Shown piece by piece: positions 17,447-26,237 of a stretch of DNA of 64,000 nt. The notes under the pieces were generated by a model, which was given only the letters and a program-made list of their open reading frames with translations, had not been told where the DNA came from and did not search any database. Source of the DNA: Thiobacillus sp. UBA3361 (lineage in GTDB: Bacteria > Pseudomonadota > Gammaproteobacteria > Burkholderiales > Thiobacillaceae); assembly GCA_002360535.1 (NCBI GenBank), contig DEQR01000041.1, positions 1 to 64,000 on the forward strand, read 5' to 3'. The translations under genes and the position numbers were made by a program. How positions within the stretch are numbered: the stretch's first letter is position 1; each line of letters begins with the position of its first letter.

Positions 17447-18199
17447 ATGCTGCGCGAACAGCTTGACAGTGGCAACGACAGGAAACGGAATTTCCAGGTG
17501 AGCTTGGCCGCCCACCAGGATGGAGTGCTCGAGGCCCAGCGCCTGCGCTACAAGGTGTTCGCCGAAGAAATGGGCGCCCGGCTCGATCCGGCAGTGCCCG
17601 GCGTCGATGCCGATCTCTACGACCCGTTCTGCGAGCACCTGCTGGTGCGTGACGGCGACACCGGCGAGGTGGTGGGCACCTACCGCATCCTCAGCCCCGC
17701 GGCCGCAAAACGGGTGGGCAGCTACTATACCGAGACGGAATTCGACCTCACCCGCCTGCAGCATCTGCGCGAAAACATGGTGGAACTGGGCCGCTCCTGT
17801 GTGCATGCCGACTACCGCAGCGGCGGCGTGATCACCCTGCTGTGGGCCGGCCTGGCCGAGTACATGCTGAAGAACGGCTACGAATACCTGATCGGCTGCG
17901 CCAGCATCGGCATGCAGGACGGCGGCCACAACGCGGCCGGTATCTGGCACGCGGTGAAGGACAAGCATCTGGGACCGGTGGAATGGCGCGTCTTCCCCCG
18001 CTGCCCGCTGCCCCTGGAGGCCCTCGACAGCACCGCCGCGCCGGTGTTGCCGCCGCTGATCAAGGGCTACCTGCGGGTCGGTTCCTACATCGCCGGCGAG
18101 CCGGCCTGGGACCCGGACTTCAATACCGCCGACCTGCCCATCCTGCTGTCCATGAAGAACATCAACAAGGCCTACGCGCGTCACTTCATGAAGGTTTGA
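17447..18199 (+). CDS. olsB: Ornithine-acyl-ACP N-acyltransferase-like protein (OlsB)
   Basis: A 250-aa GNAT-fold acyltransferase of the OlsB type. Key segments are EAQRLRYKVFAEEMGA, DPFCEHLLVRD, VVGTYRIL and MVELGRSCVHADYRSGG, the typical acetyltransferase-like core that forms an amide between a 3-hydroxyacyl chain and ornithine. The start at 17447 lies 7 bases behind AAAGGA; an ATG 15 bases upstream lacks a site. The next gene encodes a PlsC-like enzyme, and together they match the two-step OlsB/OlsA ornithine-lipid pathway. Confidence 0.85.
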   Translation: MLREQLDSGNDRKRNFQVSLAAHQDGVLEAQRLRYKVFAEEMGARLDPAVPGVDADLYDPFCEHLLVRDGDTGEVVGTYRILSPAAAKRVGSYYTETEFDLTRLQHLRENMVELGRSCVHADYRSGGVITLLWAGLAEYMLKNGYEYLIGCASIGMQDGGHNAAGIWHAVKDKHLGPVEWRVFPRCPLPLEALDSTAAPVLPPLIKGYLRVGSYIAGEPAWDPDFNTADLPILLSMKNINKAYARHFMKV

Positions 18200-18201
18200 G
18201 G

Positions 18202-18999
18202 GTGCGCCGTCCCCTGCGACCTTGGCTGCGCCTGCTGCGCCTGGGCCTGCACCTGGTGGCGGGGGCACTCACCATTTTGCTGCTGTTTCCCCATCTCAAT
18301 ACCGAGGAACGGCAGCGGCGGGTGATCATCTGGTCGCGCAAGCTCACCGCCATCCTGAACGTGCGCGTCATCGTGCACGGCCGCCCGCCGGCGGTGCGGG
18401 GCGAGGGGGCGCTGATGGTGTCCAACCACGTCTCCTGGCTGGACATCCACCTGCTGCACGGCCTGCTGTACACCCATTTCGTTTCCAAGGCCGAAGTGCG
18501 GGACTGGCCCCTGGTGGGTTGGCTGGCGGAGAACACCGGCACCCTGTTCCTGGAACGGGACAAGAAGGCTGACGCCAGGCGCATGAACGAGACCATGGCC
18601 GACCTGCTACGCACGGGGGCCTGCCTGACCCTGTTCCCCGAGGGCACCACCACCGACGGCACGGCCCTGAGACCCTTCTTCCCCTCCCTATTCCAGCCGG
18701 CGGTGCTGGCCCGGGCGCGGGTCTGGCCGGTGGCCATCCGCTACCGGCGTCCGGACGGCTCGATCTGCATCGACGCCGCCTACTACGACAACATGTCCCT
18801 GGGCGAATCCCTGCGGCGCATCGCCCGCCAGGAAGCCATCCGTGCCGAGGTGCATTTCCTGCCCCCCATGCAGGCCGATGGCCTGCATCGCCGGGAAGTG
18901 GCCGCCCAGGCCGAACAGGCTATTCGTGATGTCCTGGCAGCCGACGGGCGTGACAGGGCACCTGGAACAACCGGTCATCCTCAAGCCGCAGCGCACTGA
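18202..18999 (+). CDS. olsA: Lysophospholipid acyltransferase (PlsC/OlsA type)
   Basis: The GTG at 18202, two bases after the olsB stop and close to an AAGG site, gives a 265-aa protein. It has a hydrophobic N-terminal helix (LRLGLHLVAGALTILLLF), the acyltransferase motif I NHVSWLDIH (NHx4D), motif GTLFLERD, and motif III LFPEGTTTDG. These are the hallmarks of PlsC-family enzymes; beside olsB it most likely acylates lyso-ornithine lipid. Its last 80 bases overlap the convergent apaH gene, so both C-termini share the same DNA. Confidence 0.85.
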   Translation: MRRPLRPWLRLLRLGLHLVAGALTILLLFPHLNTEERQRRVIIWSRKLTAILNVRVIVHGRPPAVRGEGALMVSNHVSWLDIHLLHGLLYTHFVSKAEVRDWPLVGWLAENTGTLFLERDKKADARRMNETMADLLRTGACLTLFPEGTTTDGTALRPFFPSLFQPAVLARARVWPVAIRYRRPDGSICIDAAYYDNMSLGESLRRIARQEAIRAEVHFLPPMQADGLHRREVAAQAEQAIRDVLAADGRDRAPGTTGHPQAAAH

Positions 19000-19747
19000 G
19001 CTGCCCGCCCCACAGGCAGCCGGTATCCAGGGCCACCGCGTCCGGGCGCACCATCAAGCCCAGGGCGGACCAGTGGCCGAACAGCACCCGCGTATTCCGG
19101 CTGCGCCGTCCGGGCATGTTGTACCAGGGGGTCAGCCCCGCCGGGGCCTCCGCCGGCGGCCCCTTGTGCAAAAACTCCATGCCCCCGTCCGGATGCAGGA
19201 AGCGCATGCGGGTCATGGCGTTGGCGATCAGGCGCAGGCGGTCCTGGCCGCTCAGGGCCTCGTCCCAGCGGCGCGGCTCGTTGCCGTACATGTCGCGCAG
19301 GAAGGCCCGGTAGCCAGTCCCCCGCAGCACATCCTCCAGTTCGCCGCCCAGGGCCAGGGCCTGCTCGGCGTCCCATTCCGGCAGCAGGCCGGCATGGACC
19401 ATCAGCCAGTCCCCCTCACCGTGCACCATGGGCCGGCGGCGCAGCCAGTCCAGCACCACGTCCCGATCCGGCGCACCCAGGATGTCGGCGATGGTGTCCT
19501 TGCGGTGGGGCGGCACGAAGCCTTCGGCCACCGCCAGCAGGTGCAGGTCGTGGTTGCCCAGGATGGCCACCACCGCGTGGTCGTGGGCCATGCACCAGCG
19601 CAACATGCCGATGGAATCCTCGCCCCGGTTGACCAAGTCGCCGGTCAGCCATAAGTGGTCCCGGTCGGGGTCGAAGCGGATCCGGTCCAGGAGTTCGAGG
19701 AAGGCGTGCAGGCAGCCCTGGACGTCGCCGATGACGTAAGTGCTCAT
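18920..19747 (-). CDS. apaH: Symmetrical diadenosine tetraphosphatase ApaH
   Basis: A 275-aa enzyme of normal length that splits Ap4A into two ADP. The metallophosphatase motifs are GDVQG (residues 7-11), GDLVNRG, GNHDLHLL and the histidine motif MVHAGLLPEW. The start codon is next to the rep promoter region; the two genes are divergent with only 55 bases between them. The C-terminus overlaps that of the PlsC-like gene by 80 bases. Confidence 0.93.
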   Translation of the reverse strand: MSTYVIGDVQGCLHAFLELLDRIRFDPDRDHLWLTGDLVNRGEDSIGMLRWCMAHDHAVVAILGNHDLHLLAVAEGFVPPHRKDTIADILGAPDRDVVLDWLRRRPMVHGEGDWLMVHAGLLPEWDAEQALALGGELEDVLRGTGYRAFLRDMYGNEPRRWDEALSGQDRLRLIANAMTRMRFLHPDGGMEFLHKGPPAEAPAGLTPWYNMPGRRSRNTRVLFGHWSALGLMVRPDAVALDTGCLWGGQLSALRLEDDRLFQVPCHARRLPGHHE

Positions 19748-19802
19748 AGGTTTTCCTTTGCCAGGGCGAGTCTAACCGACCGGCTGTTAAAATCGCGCCC
19801 CC

Positions 19803-21812
19803 ATGTCCAACACCGCAGCCAACCTCCTCGCCGACCTCAACCCGCAACAGCGGGAGGCCGTGAAATACTTGGACGGGCCCCTGCTGGTGCTGGCTGGGGC
19901 CGGCTCCGGCAAGACCCGGGTAATTACCCGCAAGATCGCCTGGCTGGTGTCCGAGTGCAACTTCCCCGCCCGCCACGTGGCCGCCATCACCTTCACCAAC
20001 AAGGCCGCACGGGAGATGCGGGAACGGGTCGCCGACCTGCTGCCGGGCCGGGCCGGCCAGGGGCTGACCGTCTCCACCTTCCACTCCCTGGGCCTCATGA
20101 TCCTGCGCCAGGAGGCCCGCCGCCTGGGCTACAAGCCCCAGTTTTCGGTACTGGATTCCCACGACGCCCAGTCCATCCTGAGCGACATCCTCAAGTCCCC
20201 GGACAAGAGCAGCCTGCGGGGCGCTGCGTCGGTGATCTCCGGCTGGAAGAACGCCCTGGTCACCCCCGACCAGGCCCTCAAGCAAGCCGCCGACGAGGCC
20301 GAGGGCCAGGCCGCCCGGGCCTACCGAGCGTACCAGGACACCCTGCGCGCCTACCAGGCCATGGACTTCGACGACCTGATCCGCCTGCCGGTGCAGCTGT
20401 TCAGCGACCACGCCGAGGCCCGGGAGACCTGGCAAAACAGGCTGCGCTACCTGCTGGTGGACGAATACCAGGACACCAACGGCGCCCAGTACGAGTTGAT
20501 GAAGCTGCTCACAGGAGTGGCCGGCCGGCTCACCGCCGTGGGCGACGACGACCAGGCCATCTATGCCTGGCGCGGTGCCGACGTGGAGAACCTGAAACGC
20601 CTCTCCCAGGACTACCCCACCCTGAAGATCATCCCCCTGACCCAGAACTACCGCTCCAGCCAGCGCATCCTGGCCGCCGCCAACAGCGTCATCCGCCACA
20701 ACCCGCGCCTGTCCGACAAGCAGCTGTGGAGCGAACTGGGCCTGGGCGAACCCATCCACGTGGTGCATTGCAAGGAGGAGGCCCAGGAGGCGGAACTCAT
20801 CGCCACCCGCATCTCCGCCCACAAGTTCGAGCACCGCACCCGCTACGGCGACTACGCCGTGCTGTACCGGGGCAACCACCAGGCCCGGCCCATCGAGGAG
20901 GCCCTGCGCGGACTGAAGATCCCCTACGTGCTGTCCGGCGGCCAGTCCTTCTTCGACCGGGCCGAGATCAAGGACGTCACCGCCTACCTGCGCCTGATCG
21001 CCAACCAGGACGACGACCCCGCCTTCATCCGCGCCGCGACGACTCCGAAGCGCGGCATCGGCCCGGCCAGCCTGGAAAAGCTCGGCCACTACGCCGCCCA
21101 GCGCCACGTCAGCCTGTTCGAGGCCCTGTTCGAGAACGGCGTGGAAGGCCATCTGGCCGGCCGCCAGCTGGAGACCCTGCGCGAGTTCGGCGACTTCATC
21201 AACCGCATCGAATACCGCGCCCAGCGCGAACCGGCCGGCGACCTGCTCAAGGAGATGCTGGACGCCATCCGCTACGAGGCCTGGCTGTTCGAGGCCGAGG
21301 ACGAGCGCGCCGCCCGCAACAAGTGGGCCAACGTGCTGGAGTTCACCGACTGGCTGGCCAAGAAGGGCGACGAGGACGGCAAGAACCTGATCGAACTGAC
21401 TCAGACCGTGGCCCTGATGAACCTGCTGGAAGGCCGAGAGGACGGCGAAGCGGACGCGGTGCGCCTATCCACCCTGCACGCCGCCAAGGGCCTGGAATTC
21501 CCCCACGTGTTCCTGGCCGGGGCGGAGGAGGAGATCCTGCCGCACCGCGAATGCCTGGAAGGCGACCGCCTGGAAGAGGAGCGCCGCCTCATGTACGTGG
21601 GCATCACCCGCGCCCAGCGCAGCCTCACCGTGACCTGGTGCGGCAAGCGCAAGCGGGCCGGCGAATGGCAGCGCGGCGAGCCGTCCCGCTTCCTGGCCGA
21701 GCTGGACCAGGCGGCGGTGAAGGTCAGCGGCAAGGAGCCGGACGACCCGGCGGCCGCCAAGCAGGCCGGCAAGCAGCGTCTGGCGAATCTGAAGGCGATG
21801 CTGGGGGGGTGA
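19803..21812 (+). CDS. rep: ATP-dependent DNA helicase Rep
   Basis: A 669-aa superfamily 1A 3'-5' helicase. Motifs in order: Q motif LNPQQREAV, Walker A AGAGSGKT (residues 31-38), Ia TFTNKAA, II VDEYQDTN, III GDDDQAIYAWRGA, IV QNYRSS, V STLHAAKGLEFPHVF and VI EEERRLMYVGITRA. Length and the N-terminal MSNTAANLLADLNPQQ pattern match Rep rather than UvrD. Rep removes proteins ahead of the replication fork and restarts stalled forks. Confidence 0.95.
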   Translation: MSNTAANLLADLNPQQREAVKYLDGPLLVLAGAGSGKTRVITRKIAWLVSECNFPARHVAAITFTNKAAREMRERVADLLPGRAGQGLTVSTFHSLGLMILRQEARRLGYKPQFSVLDSHDAQSILSDILKSPDKSSLRGAASVISGWKNALVTPDQALKQAADEAEGQAARAYRAYQDTLRAYQAMDFDDLIRLPVQLFSDHAEARETWQNRLRYLLVDEYQDTNGAQYELMKLLTGVAGRLTAVGDDDQAIYAWRGADVENLKRLSQDYPTLKIIPLTQNYRSSQRILAAANSVIRHNPRLSDKQLWSELGLGEPIHVVHCKEEAQEAELIATRISAHKFEHRTRYGDYAVLYRGNHQARPIEEALRGLKIPYVLSGGQSFFDRAEIKDVTAYLRLIANQDDDPAFIRAATTPKRGIGPASLEKLGHYAAQRHVSLFEALFENGVEGHLAGRQLETLREFGDFINRIEYRAQREPAGDLLKEMLDAIRYEAWLFEAEDERAARNKWANVLEFTDWLAKKGDEDGKNLIELTQTVALMNLLEGREDGEADAVRLSTLHAAKGLEFPHVFLAGAEEEILPHRECLEGDRLEEERRLMYVGITRAQRSLTVTWCGKRKRAGEWQRGEPSRFLAELDQAAVKVSGKEPDDPAAAKQAGKQRLANLKAMLGG

Positions 21813-21927
21813 GCGGATTATTCCCAGACACTCTGCGACTGATAGTGGGCTGGCAGTAACTTGCTCGTAAGCGGAATTAAAGGCTGACAGTCCCATATGC
21901 CCGGCCAGCACGCGTAGTATGCCATCC

Positions 21928-21953
21928 GGCGGAAGGCGCTTCACTTTTCCGCC
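21928..21953. repeat. REP-like intergenic hairpin
   Basis: Between rep and the next gene a 7-base stem (GGCGGAA with TTCCGCC) encloses a GC-rich loop, flanked by a CGCCCTACC segment. This looks like the short repeated palindromes that lie between genes in many proteobacteria. No T run follows, so it is not a standard terminator. No second copy with the same sequence was noticed in this window. Confidence 0.4.
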
Positions 21954-22047
21954 CTACCCTCCCTCAATGTAGAAATTCGACGCAACCGCTAAGCTATCCG
22001 GCACAGGCAACGGCCCGTGAGCCTGTCTGCGTCGTCCGCAAAAACCC

Positions 22048-23847
22048 ATGCCCAGGCCCATTCAACCCGCCCTGAACGATCTTCTCGAATTTTGCCCCGG
22101 CCTGCGGGCTGACCGGGCCGAAGCGGATATCTGCTATCCCACCGCCATGCCCAAGCTTTACGAGCGCCTGTTTCCCGAAGTGGAAACCCACATGTGGCGG
22201 GCCGATCCCGCCGACTTCGACGCCTGGCTGGCCCGTTACCAGGCCCTGCACCGGGAGTTCCAGGGGCTGATCGACGCCGGCGGTGGGCGCGTCCAGCACC
22301 ATTTCCTGCTGGCCATCACCGTCGCCGACCGGCCGGCCCATGTGCGCACCTGCCTGGAAAGCATCCTGGCCCAGTGCGAGCTGTACGGTTATGGCGGCCG
22401 GGGCGCGGACGGCCGTTGGGCCAAGGTGACGGTGGTGTTGGCCGAGGACAGCCGGGAGCCGGCGAACGTGGCGGCGCACCGGGCTCTGGCGGCGGAATTC
22501 GAGGCGCGCGGCCTGCGGGTGATCCACTTCGACCTGCCCGAGCAGGCCGCCCTGCTGCATGCCCTGCCGGCCGGACAGCGGGCGCGTCTCGCGCGCCTGC
22601 TCACCGACCAGCCAGCGGAGCGCTTCTGGCGCAAGGGTCAGGCGGCGAATCGCAACCTGGCCTATCTGAAGCTGCTGCAACTCACCGAGGACCGGGCCAA
22701 CACCCTCTATTACCTGGTGGACAGCGACCAGGCCCTGGAGGTGAACGTAGAGGGACCCGATGGCGAGCGGGTGGTGCCTGCGTTCAGCTATTTCCACGCC
22801 ATCGACCGGCTGTTCCGTGAGCACGACATCCGCATGCTCACCGGCAAGCTGGTGGGCGACCCGCCGGTGTCGCCGGCGGTGATGGCGGCCAACTTCCTCG
22901 ATGACCTGGCAGCCTTCCTGAACCAAATTGCCACCCTGGATCCCCTTGCCCCGTGCGGTTTCCACGACCGCGCTGCGCCCTTGCCGGGGGAGGCGGCCTA
23001 CCATGACCATGCCCCCCTGTTCGGCCTGGGGGCGGCGGCGGACCATTTCGACTACCGCTGCCCCCTGGCCGGGGAGCACGACCACGCGGCCTGCCTGGAC
23101 CATTTCACCCGGCGGCTGGAGCATTTCTTCTTCGGCGAGCACCCCACCCGCCGCACCCGCTACGAATACGCCGGACCCCTCGCCCTGGCGCCGGCGCGCA
23201 CCGTCTATCCCGGCAATTACGTGGTGGATTATGCCGGGCTGAAGTACATCATCCCCTTCGGCCACCTGCGCCTGCGCATGTCCGGCCCCACGGCGGGCAG
23301 GCTGATCCAGGCCGAGATCGGCGCGCGCTTCGCCTCGGCCAACCTGCCCATGCTGCACCGGCGCACCACCCGGGGAGTGAAGGAGGACGAGTTCCGCCCC
23401 GGCGTCGAGGCCCAGGCGGCGGCCATCGACATCGGCGACGAGTTCGAGCGCCAGTTCTTCGGCGACCTGATGCTGTTCTCGGTGGTGGAATGGCTGAAGA
23501 CCCACGACCTGGCCAGCCTGGCGACCCACGCCGACCTGCCGCAGACGGTGGCGCGGGTGGAGGCCGACCTCCTGACGCGCTACGCCGCCAAGCTGGCGGC
23601 CATCGCCGCCCGCCATGGCCAGATCGCGGCATGGCTGGCGGCGGCGCGCGGGACGAGGCTGGACCCCACCGCCCTGGATCGCATCGAACGCTTCCTGGCC
23701 AACATCCAGGCCAACTTCGGTGCCGAGGCGCCGGCCTGGCGGCAGATTCGTTCCGAGGCCCACCGGGCCCGGCGGCGGGCCCAGATCGTCGATGCCCTGC
23801 GCCACTACCGCGCCGAGCGGGACGCCTGGGACACCCTGTTCACATGA
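22048..23847 (+). CDS. Large protein of unknown function with glycosyltransferase-A-like features
   Basis: A 599-aa soluble protein I do not recognise at family level. Residues 90-110 (HHFLLAITVADRPAHVRTCL) resemble the first strand and helix of GT2-type glycosyltransferases, and YYLVDSDQALEV near residue 230 offers a DxD-like metal/nucleotide motif. A later region has several acidic/aromatic patches (EYAGPLALAP and YPGNYVVDYAGLKYI), and the last 150 residues are Ala/Arg-rich helices. No signal peptide. It converges on a sulfotransferase-like gene with an 8-base overlap. Together they might build a sulfated glycan, but that is inference. Confidence 0.6.
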   Translation: MPRPIQPALNDLLEFCPGLRADRAEADICYPTAMPKLYERLFPEVETHMWRADPADFDAWLARYQALHREFQGLIDAGGGRVQHHFLLAITVADRPAHVRTCLESILAQCELYGYGGRGADGRWAKVTVVLAEDSREPANVAAHRALAAEFEARGLRVIHFDLPEQAALLHALPAGQRARLARLLTDQPAERFWRKGQAANRNLAYLKLLQLTEDRANTLYYLVDSDQALEVNVEGPDGERVVPAFSYFHAIDRLFREHDIRMLTGKLVGDPPVSPAVMAANFLDDLAAFLNQIATLDPLAPCGFHDRAAPLPGEAAYHDHAPLFGLGAAADHFDYRCPLAGEHDHAACLDHFTRRLEHFFFGEHPTRRTRYEYAGPLALAPARTVYPGNYVVDYAGLKYIIPFGHLRLRMSGPTAGRLIQAEIGARFASANLPMLHRRTTRGVKEDEFRPGVEAQAAAIDIGDEFERQFFGDLMLFSVVEWLKTHDLASLATHADLPQTVARVEADLLTRYAAKLAAIAARHGQIAAWLAAARGTRLDPTALDRIERFLANIQANFGAEAPAWRQIRSEAHRARRRAQIVDALRHYRAERDAWDTLFT

Positions 23848-24625
23848 GGACGGTTTCAGCCGCGTGGGCGATGAGGCGGGCGCGGCAATCCCGGTAAGCG
23901 GCCTCGGCCTGTTGCAGCAGCGCCGGGTCCAGGGCCACATCGGGTATCGACGGCCGCCGCCGCAGGATGCGGCCCGTGGCCATAGCCGGCGAGGAGTCGC
24001 CCGCGCCCGGCACACCGGTCATGGCGAACGTTCCATAGCTTTCGGATAGGGGCGCGGCCAGACCCAACCAGTCGGCCAGGGCGGCCAGCAGGCGGGGCGG
24101 GTCGTCGCAGATCAGCGGCGCGTCGAAATAGCGGTAGCGTCCCGGATGGCCCAGGGATAATTCTGCCAGCGCGGCCAGCCGGTCAACGTAGTAGCGCGTC
24201 GCCCCCGCCGGGGTCGCGTAAAGGTCTTCGCGGGACTTGCGGGCGAACAGGTCGATGGTGCTCTTCAGGGTCGCCTCGGGCTCCAGCAACGAGACCAGCA
24301 CCGTGGCGTCGGCCAGTTCCGGCAGGGCCAGGTTCAGGGCGTGGTCGTTGTGCAGCAGCTTGTCAAAGAGATAGCGGCCGTTCGGCTTGAGGGCGTCGTG
24401 GGCAGCATACTGGGCCAGTTGCGCCTCCAGGTCATCTGCGGACAGATAGCTGCGATGCAGTTCATAGTAGCCGTCGATTTCCGGGTGCGAGCCGAGGATG
24501 TGCCCCACCAGGCTGGTGTAGGCGCGCATATGGCTGAGCAGGAAGATGCGCGAGCGGGGCGGGGTCATCGGGCCAGGCTCGCTCGTGGACCCCGGACGGG
24601 TCGGAGAAGGTTCCGCGTTGTTCAT
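23840..24625 (-). CDS. Sulfotransferase-like protein
   Basis: A 261-aa protein with a near-perfect ribosome binding site (AAGGAGG) before the ATG at 24625. The segment RIFLLSHMRAYTSLVGHIL then HPEIDGYYELH matches the 5'-phosphosulfate loop and following helix of P-loop sulfotransferases, although the usual RSGST is replaced by HMRAYTS. A later TLKSTIDLFARK may belong to the 3'-phosphate site. It would use PAPS to sulfate an unknown acceptor in the cytoplasm. The short insert GVPGAGDSSPAMATGRILRR near the C-terminus is unusual. Confidence 0.65.
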   Translation of the reverse strand: MNNAEPSPTRPGSTSEPGPMTPPRSRIFLLSHMRAYTSLVGHILGSHPEIDGYYELHRSYLSADDLEAQLAQYAAHDALKPNGRYLFDKLLHNDHALNLALPELADATVLVSLLEPEATLKSTIDLFARKSREDLYATPAGATRYYVDRLAALAELSLGHPGRYRYFDAPLICDDPPRLLAALADWLGLAAPLSESYGTFAMTGVPGAGDSSPAMATGRILRRRPSIPDVALDPALLQQAEAAYRDCRARLIAHAAETVLM

Positions 24626-24701
24626 CCATCCTCCTTTCGAGAGAATCCGACAACTCCAGGCCGGGCAACGATAAATCAAATCAAGCTGGACAGAAAAACA
24701 A

Positions 24702-24727
24702 AACGCGGCCTGAAGGCCGCGTTATTT
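24702..24727 (-). terminator. Terminator of the di-heme cytochrome gene
   Basis: A 9-base perfect stem (AACGCGGCC with GGCCGCGTT) around a 4-base loop, followed on the minus strand by A/T-rich sequence (TTTTGTTTTTC). It lies 16 bases beyond the cytochrome stop and fits a Rho-independent terminator for that gene. Confidence 0.8.
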
Positions 24728-24742
24728 CTGCGCGGTCAAGGC

Positions 24743-25540
24743 TTACTTCTTGGCCGTCTTCATGGCTTCCACGGCAGTCTTGGCCTGGTCCACCATGTAA
24801 TCCACCGCCAAGCGGGCGTCTGCATCGGACAACTTTTCGTTGCCACCCTTGGCCGGGCCACCGAAGGTACCCTCGACGGCGGCCTTGTACAGGGCTTCCT
24901 TGCCCTGAGCGATCAGCCCGGCCCAAGCGGCGCCGTCGGTCAGTTTCTGGGCGCCGGTCACACCGCTGTCGTGGCAGGAGGCGCAGTTGGCAGCATAGAC
25001 CACCTTGCCCTGGGCCACCTCGGCGGCGCTGGGCTCCCGTTCCTTCTTCAGCACTGGCTCGAACGACGCACCCACCGCGTTGGTCATATATACCACGCCA
25101 CGCGCAACTTCCTGGTCGCTCAGATCAGGATCACCGCCGCGCGCAGGCATCTTGTTGAAGCCTTTCAGGGCATGAGTCAGCAGGGTGTCATAACCCTGGG
25201 CGTTGCGTTTGCCCCAGGCCCCGGCCTCCTTGTACTTGGGCGAGCCCAGCGCGCCTGAACCATGGCAGGACGAGCAGACCTCGTTGTAGATCTGCTCGCC
25301 GGTGCGCTCCACGCGGGGAGCGTTGGGATCGATGGCCAGGGACTGGCCGAAGGGCTTGATGCGGTCGCGCACGGCCTGGTCGGACATGGCGGCCGCCTCG
25401 GCATCCACCTGGCCGCCCTGGATACCCAGCACGTAGAACACGATCAAGACGATGGCCAATCCCGGCGCGACCAGCCCGCCAAGGGTGGCGAGCAGGAAGG
25501 ATTGAGGGGTGGTTTTGGTCATTTCGTAATGTCCAGCCAT
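24743..25540 (-). CDS. Membrane-anchored di-heme cytochrome c (c5-like)
   Basis: A 265-aa protein anchored by one uncleaved N-terminal helix (LVAPGLAIVLIVFYVLG). Two class I cytochrome domains follow with heme motifs CSSCH (residues 89-93) and CASCH, each followed by a Met ligand candidate (NKMPARGG in the first domain, VDYMVDQAK in the second). Such proteins carry electrons in the periplasm between quinol-oxidising complexes and terminal oxidases. It is monocistronic, with its own terminator. Start at 25540 chosen over a Met two residues upstream. Confidence 0.85.
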   Translation of the reverse strand: MAGHYEMTKTTPQSFLLATLGGLVAPGLAIVLIVFYVLGIQGGQVDAEAAAMSDQAVRDRIKPFGQSLAIDPNAPRVERTGEQIYNEVCSSCHGSGALGSPKYKEAGAWGKRNAQGYDTLLTHALKGFNKMPARGGDPDLSDQEVARGVVYMTNAVGASFEPVLKKEREPSAAEVAQGKVVYAANCASCHDSGVTGAQKLTDGAAWAGLIAQGKEALYKAAVEGTFGGPAKGGNEKLSDADARLAVDYMVDQAKTAVEAMKTAKK

Positions 25541-25685
25541 GGTCAAGCCCTTAAATGACGTTGCAAAATCGTCGCATTATAGGCCTTCGCCCTGCCAACA
25601 GGAAGGTTACCGTGCTATGCTACGCGCCCTTGTCACCCGGCGGCCTCTTGCCGAGCCTGGCATGCCAAAGCTATAACATCCCAAC

Positions 25686-25762
25686 GCGGTCGTAGCTCAG
25701 CTGGATAGAGTACTGGCCTCCGAAGCCAGGGGTCGTGGGTTCGAATCCCGCCGATCGCGCCA
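25686..25762 (+). tRNA. tRNA-Arg (CCG)
   Basis: A 77-base cloverleaf on the plus strand. Acceptor arms GCGGTCG and CGATCGC pair with one G-T wobble, the D arm is AGCTCAGCTGGATAGAG, the anticodon stem CTGGC/GCCAG encloses CTCCGAA with anticodon CCG, the T arm contains GTTCGAATC, and CCA is encoded. The less GC-rich DNA that begins right after its 3' end suggests an integration site, although no attachment repeat was found. Confidence 0.95.
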
Positions 25763-26237
25763 TTTTCATGTAGTGGGCATAAATGTCGTGTACCGGCAAC
25801 CCACAGTAATATGTTTCGGCTCGGAGATGGCTGTGCCCGTGAGGTAACACGTGGACACAGCGCAAGTGCCTATTAGTATTAGTGGGACAGCCCAATGGGT
25901 GGGCTTCTGGGCACCCTGCCCCACATGCCGACCACTGTAAATTGTATGAATTGCCCTTTTTAATGCTTGATTGCTTGTCTGCAATCCCGCATACCCGAGT
26001 TTTGACAATAATTCTGTGGCCAACTCCTAAAGGTCGTGATTGCGTCGAGCCACATCACTTCAGCAATTATACCGTCCTACAAAGGTTGCCCAATCTTAGT
26101 GCATCCGGATTGAACCCCAGAGAGGAGAGAGCACCATCATCCCTGGTTTTCAGTCAAGTGATTACGGCATTATCCCTGCCATAGAGTCACGGCGACTGCT
26201 CTCAAGGGCGAAATACTCTCTGTACTCGTTCGATGTA
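25763..26237 (+). other. Intergenic stretch after tRNA-Arg with no supported gene
   Basis: About 475 bases, visibly less GC-rich than the surroundings. Short open frames occur but none has a leader, ribosome binding site or recognised motif. It may be remains of DNA inserted at the tRNA 3' end. Confidence 0.5.

Noticed and set aside
19416..21152. A 578-codon minus-strand open frame opposite rep
   Set aside because: It overlaps apaH and rep, which both have complete motif sets.
21994..24015. A 673-codon minus-strand open frame opposite the 599-aa protein
   Set aside because: The composition is of shadow type, and the plus-strand frame has better start context and GT-like segments; I keep the plus-strand gene only.
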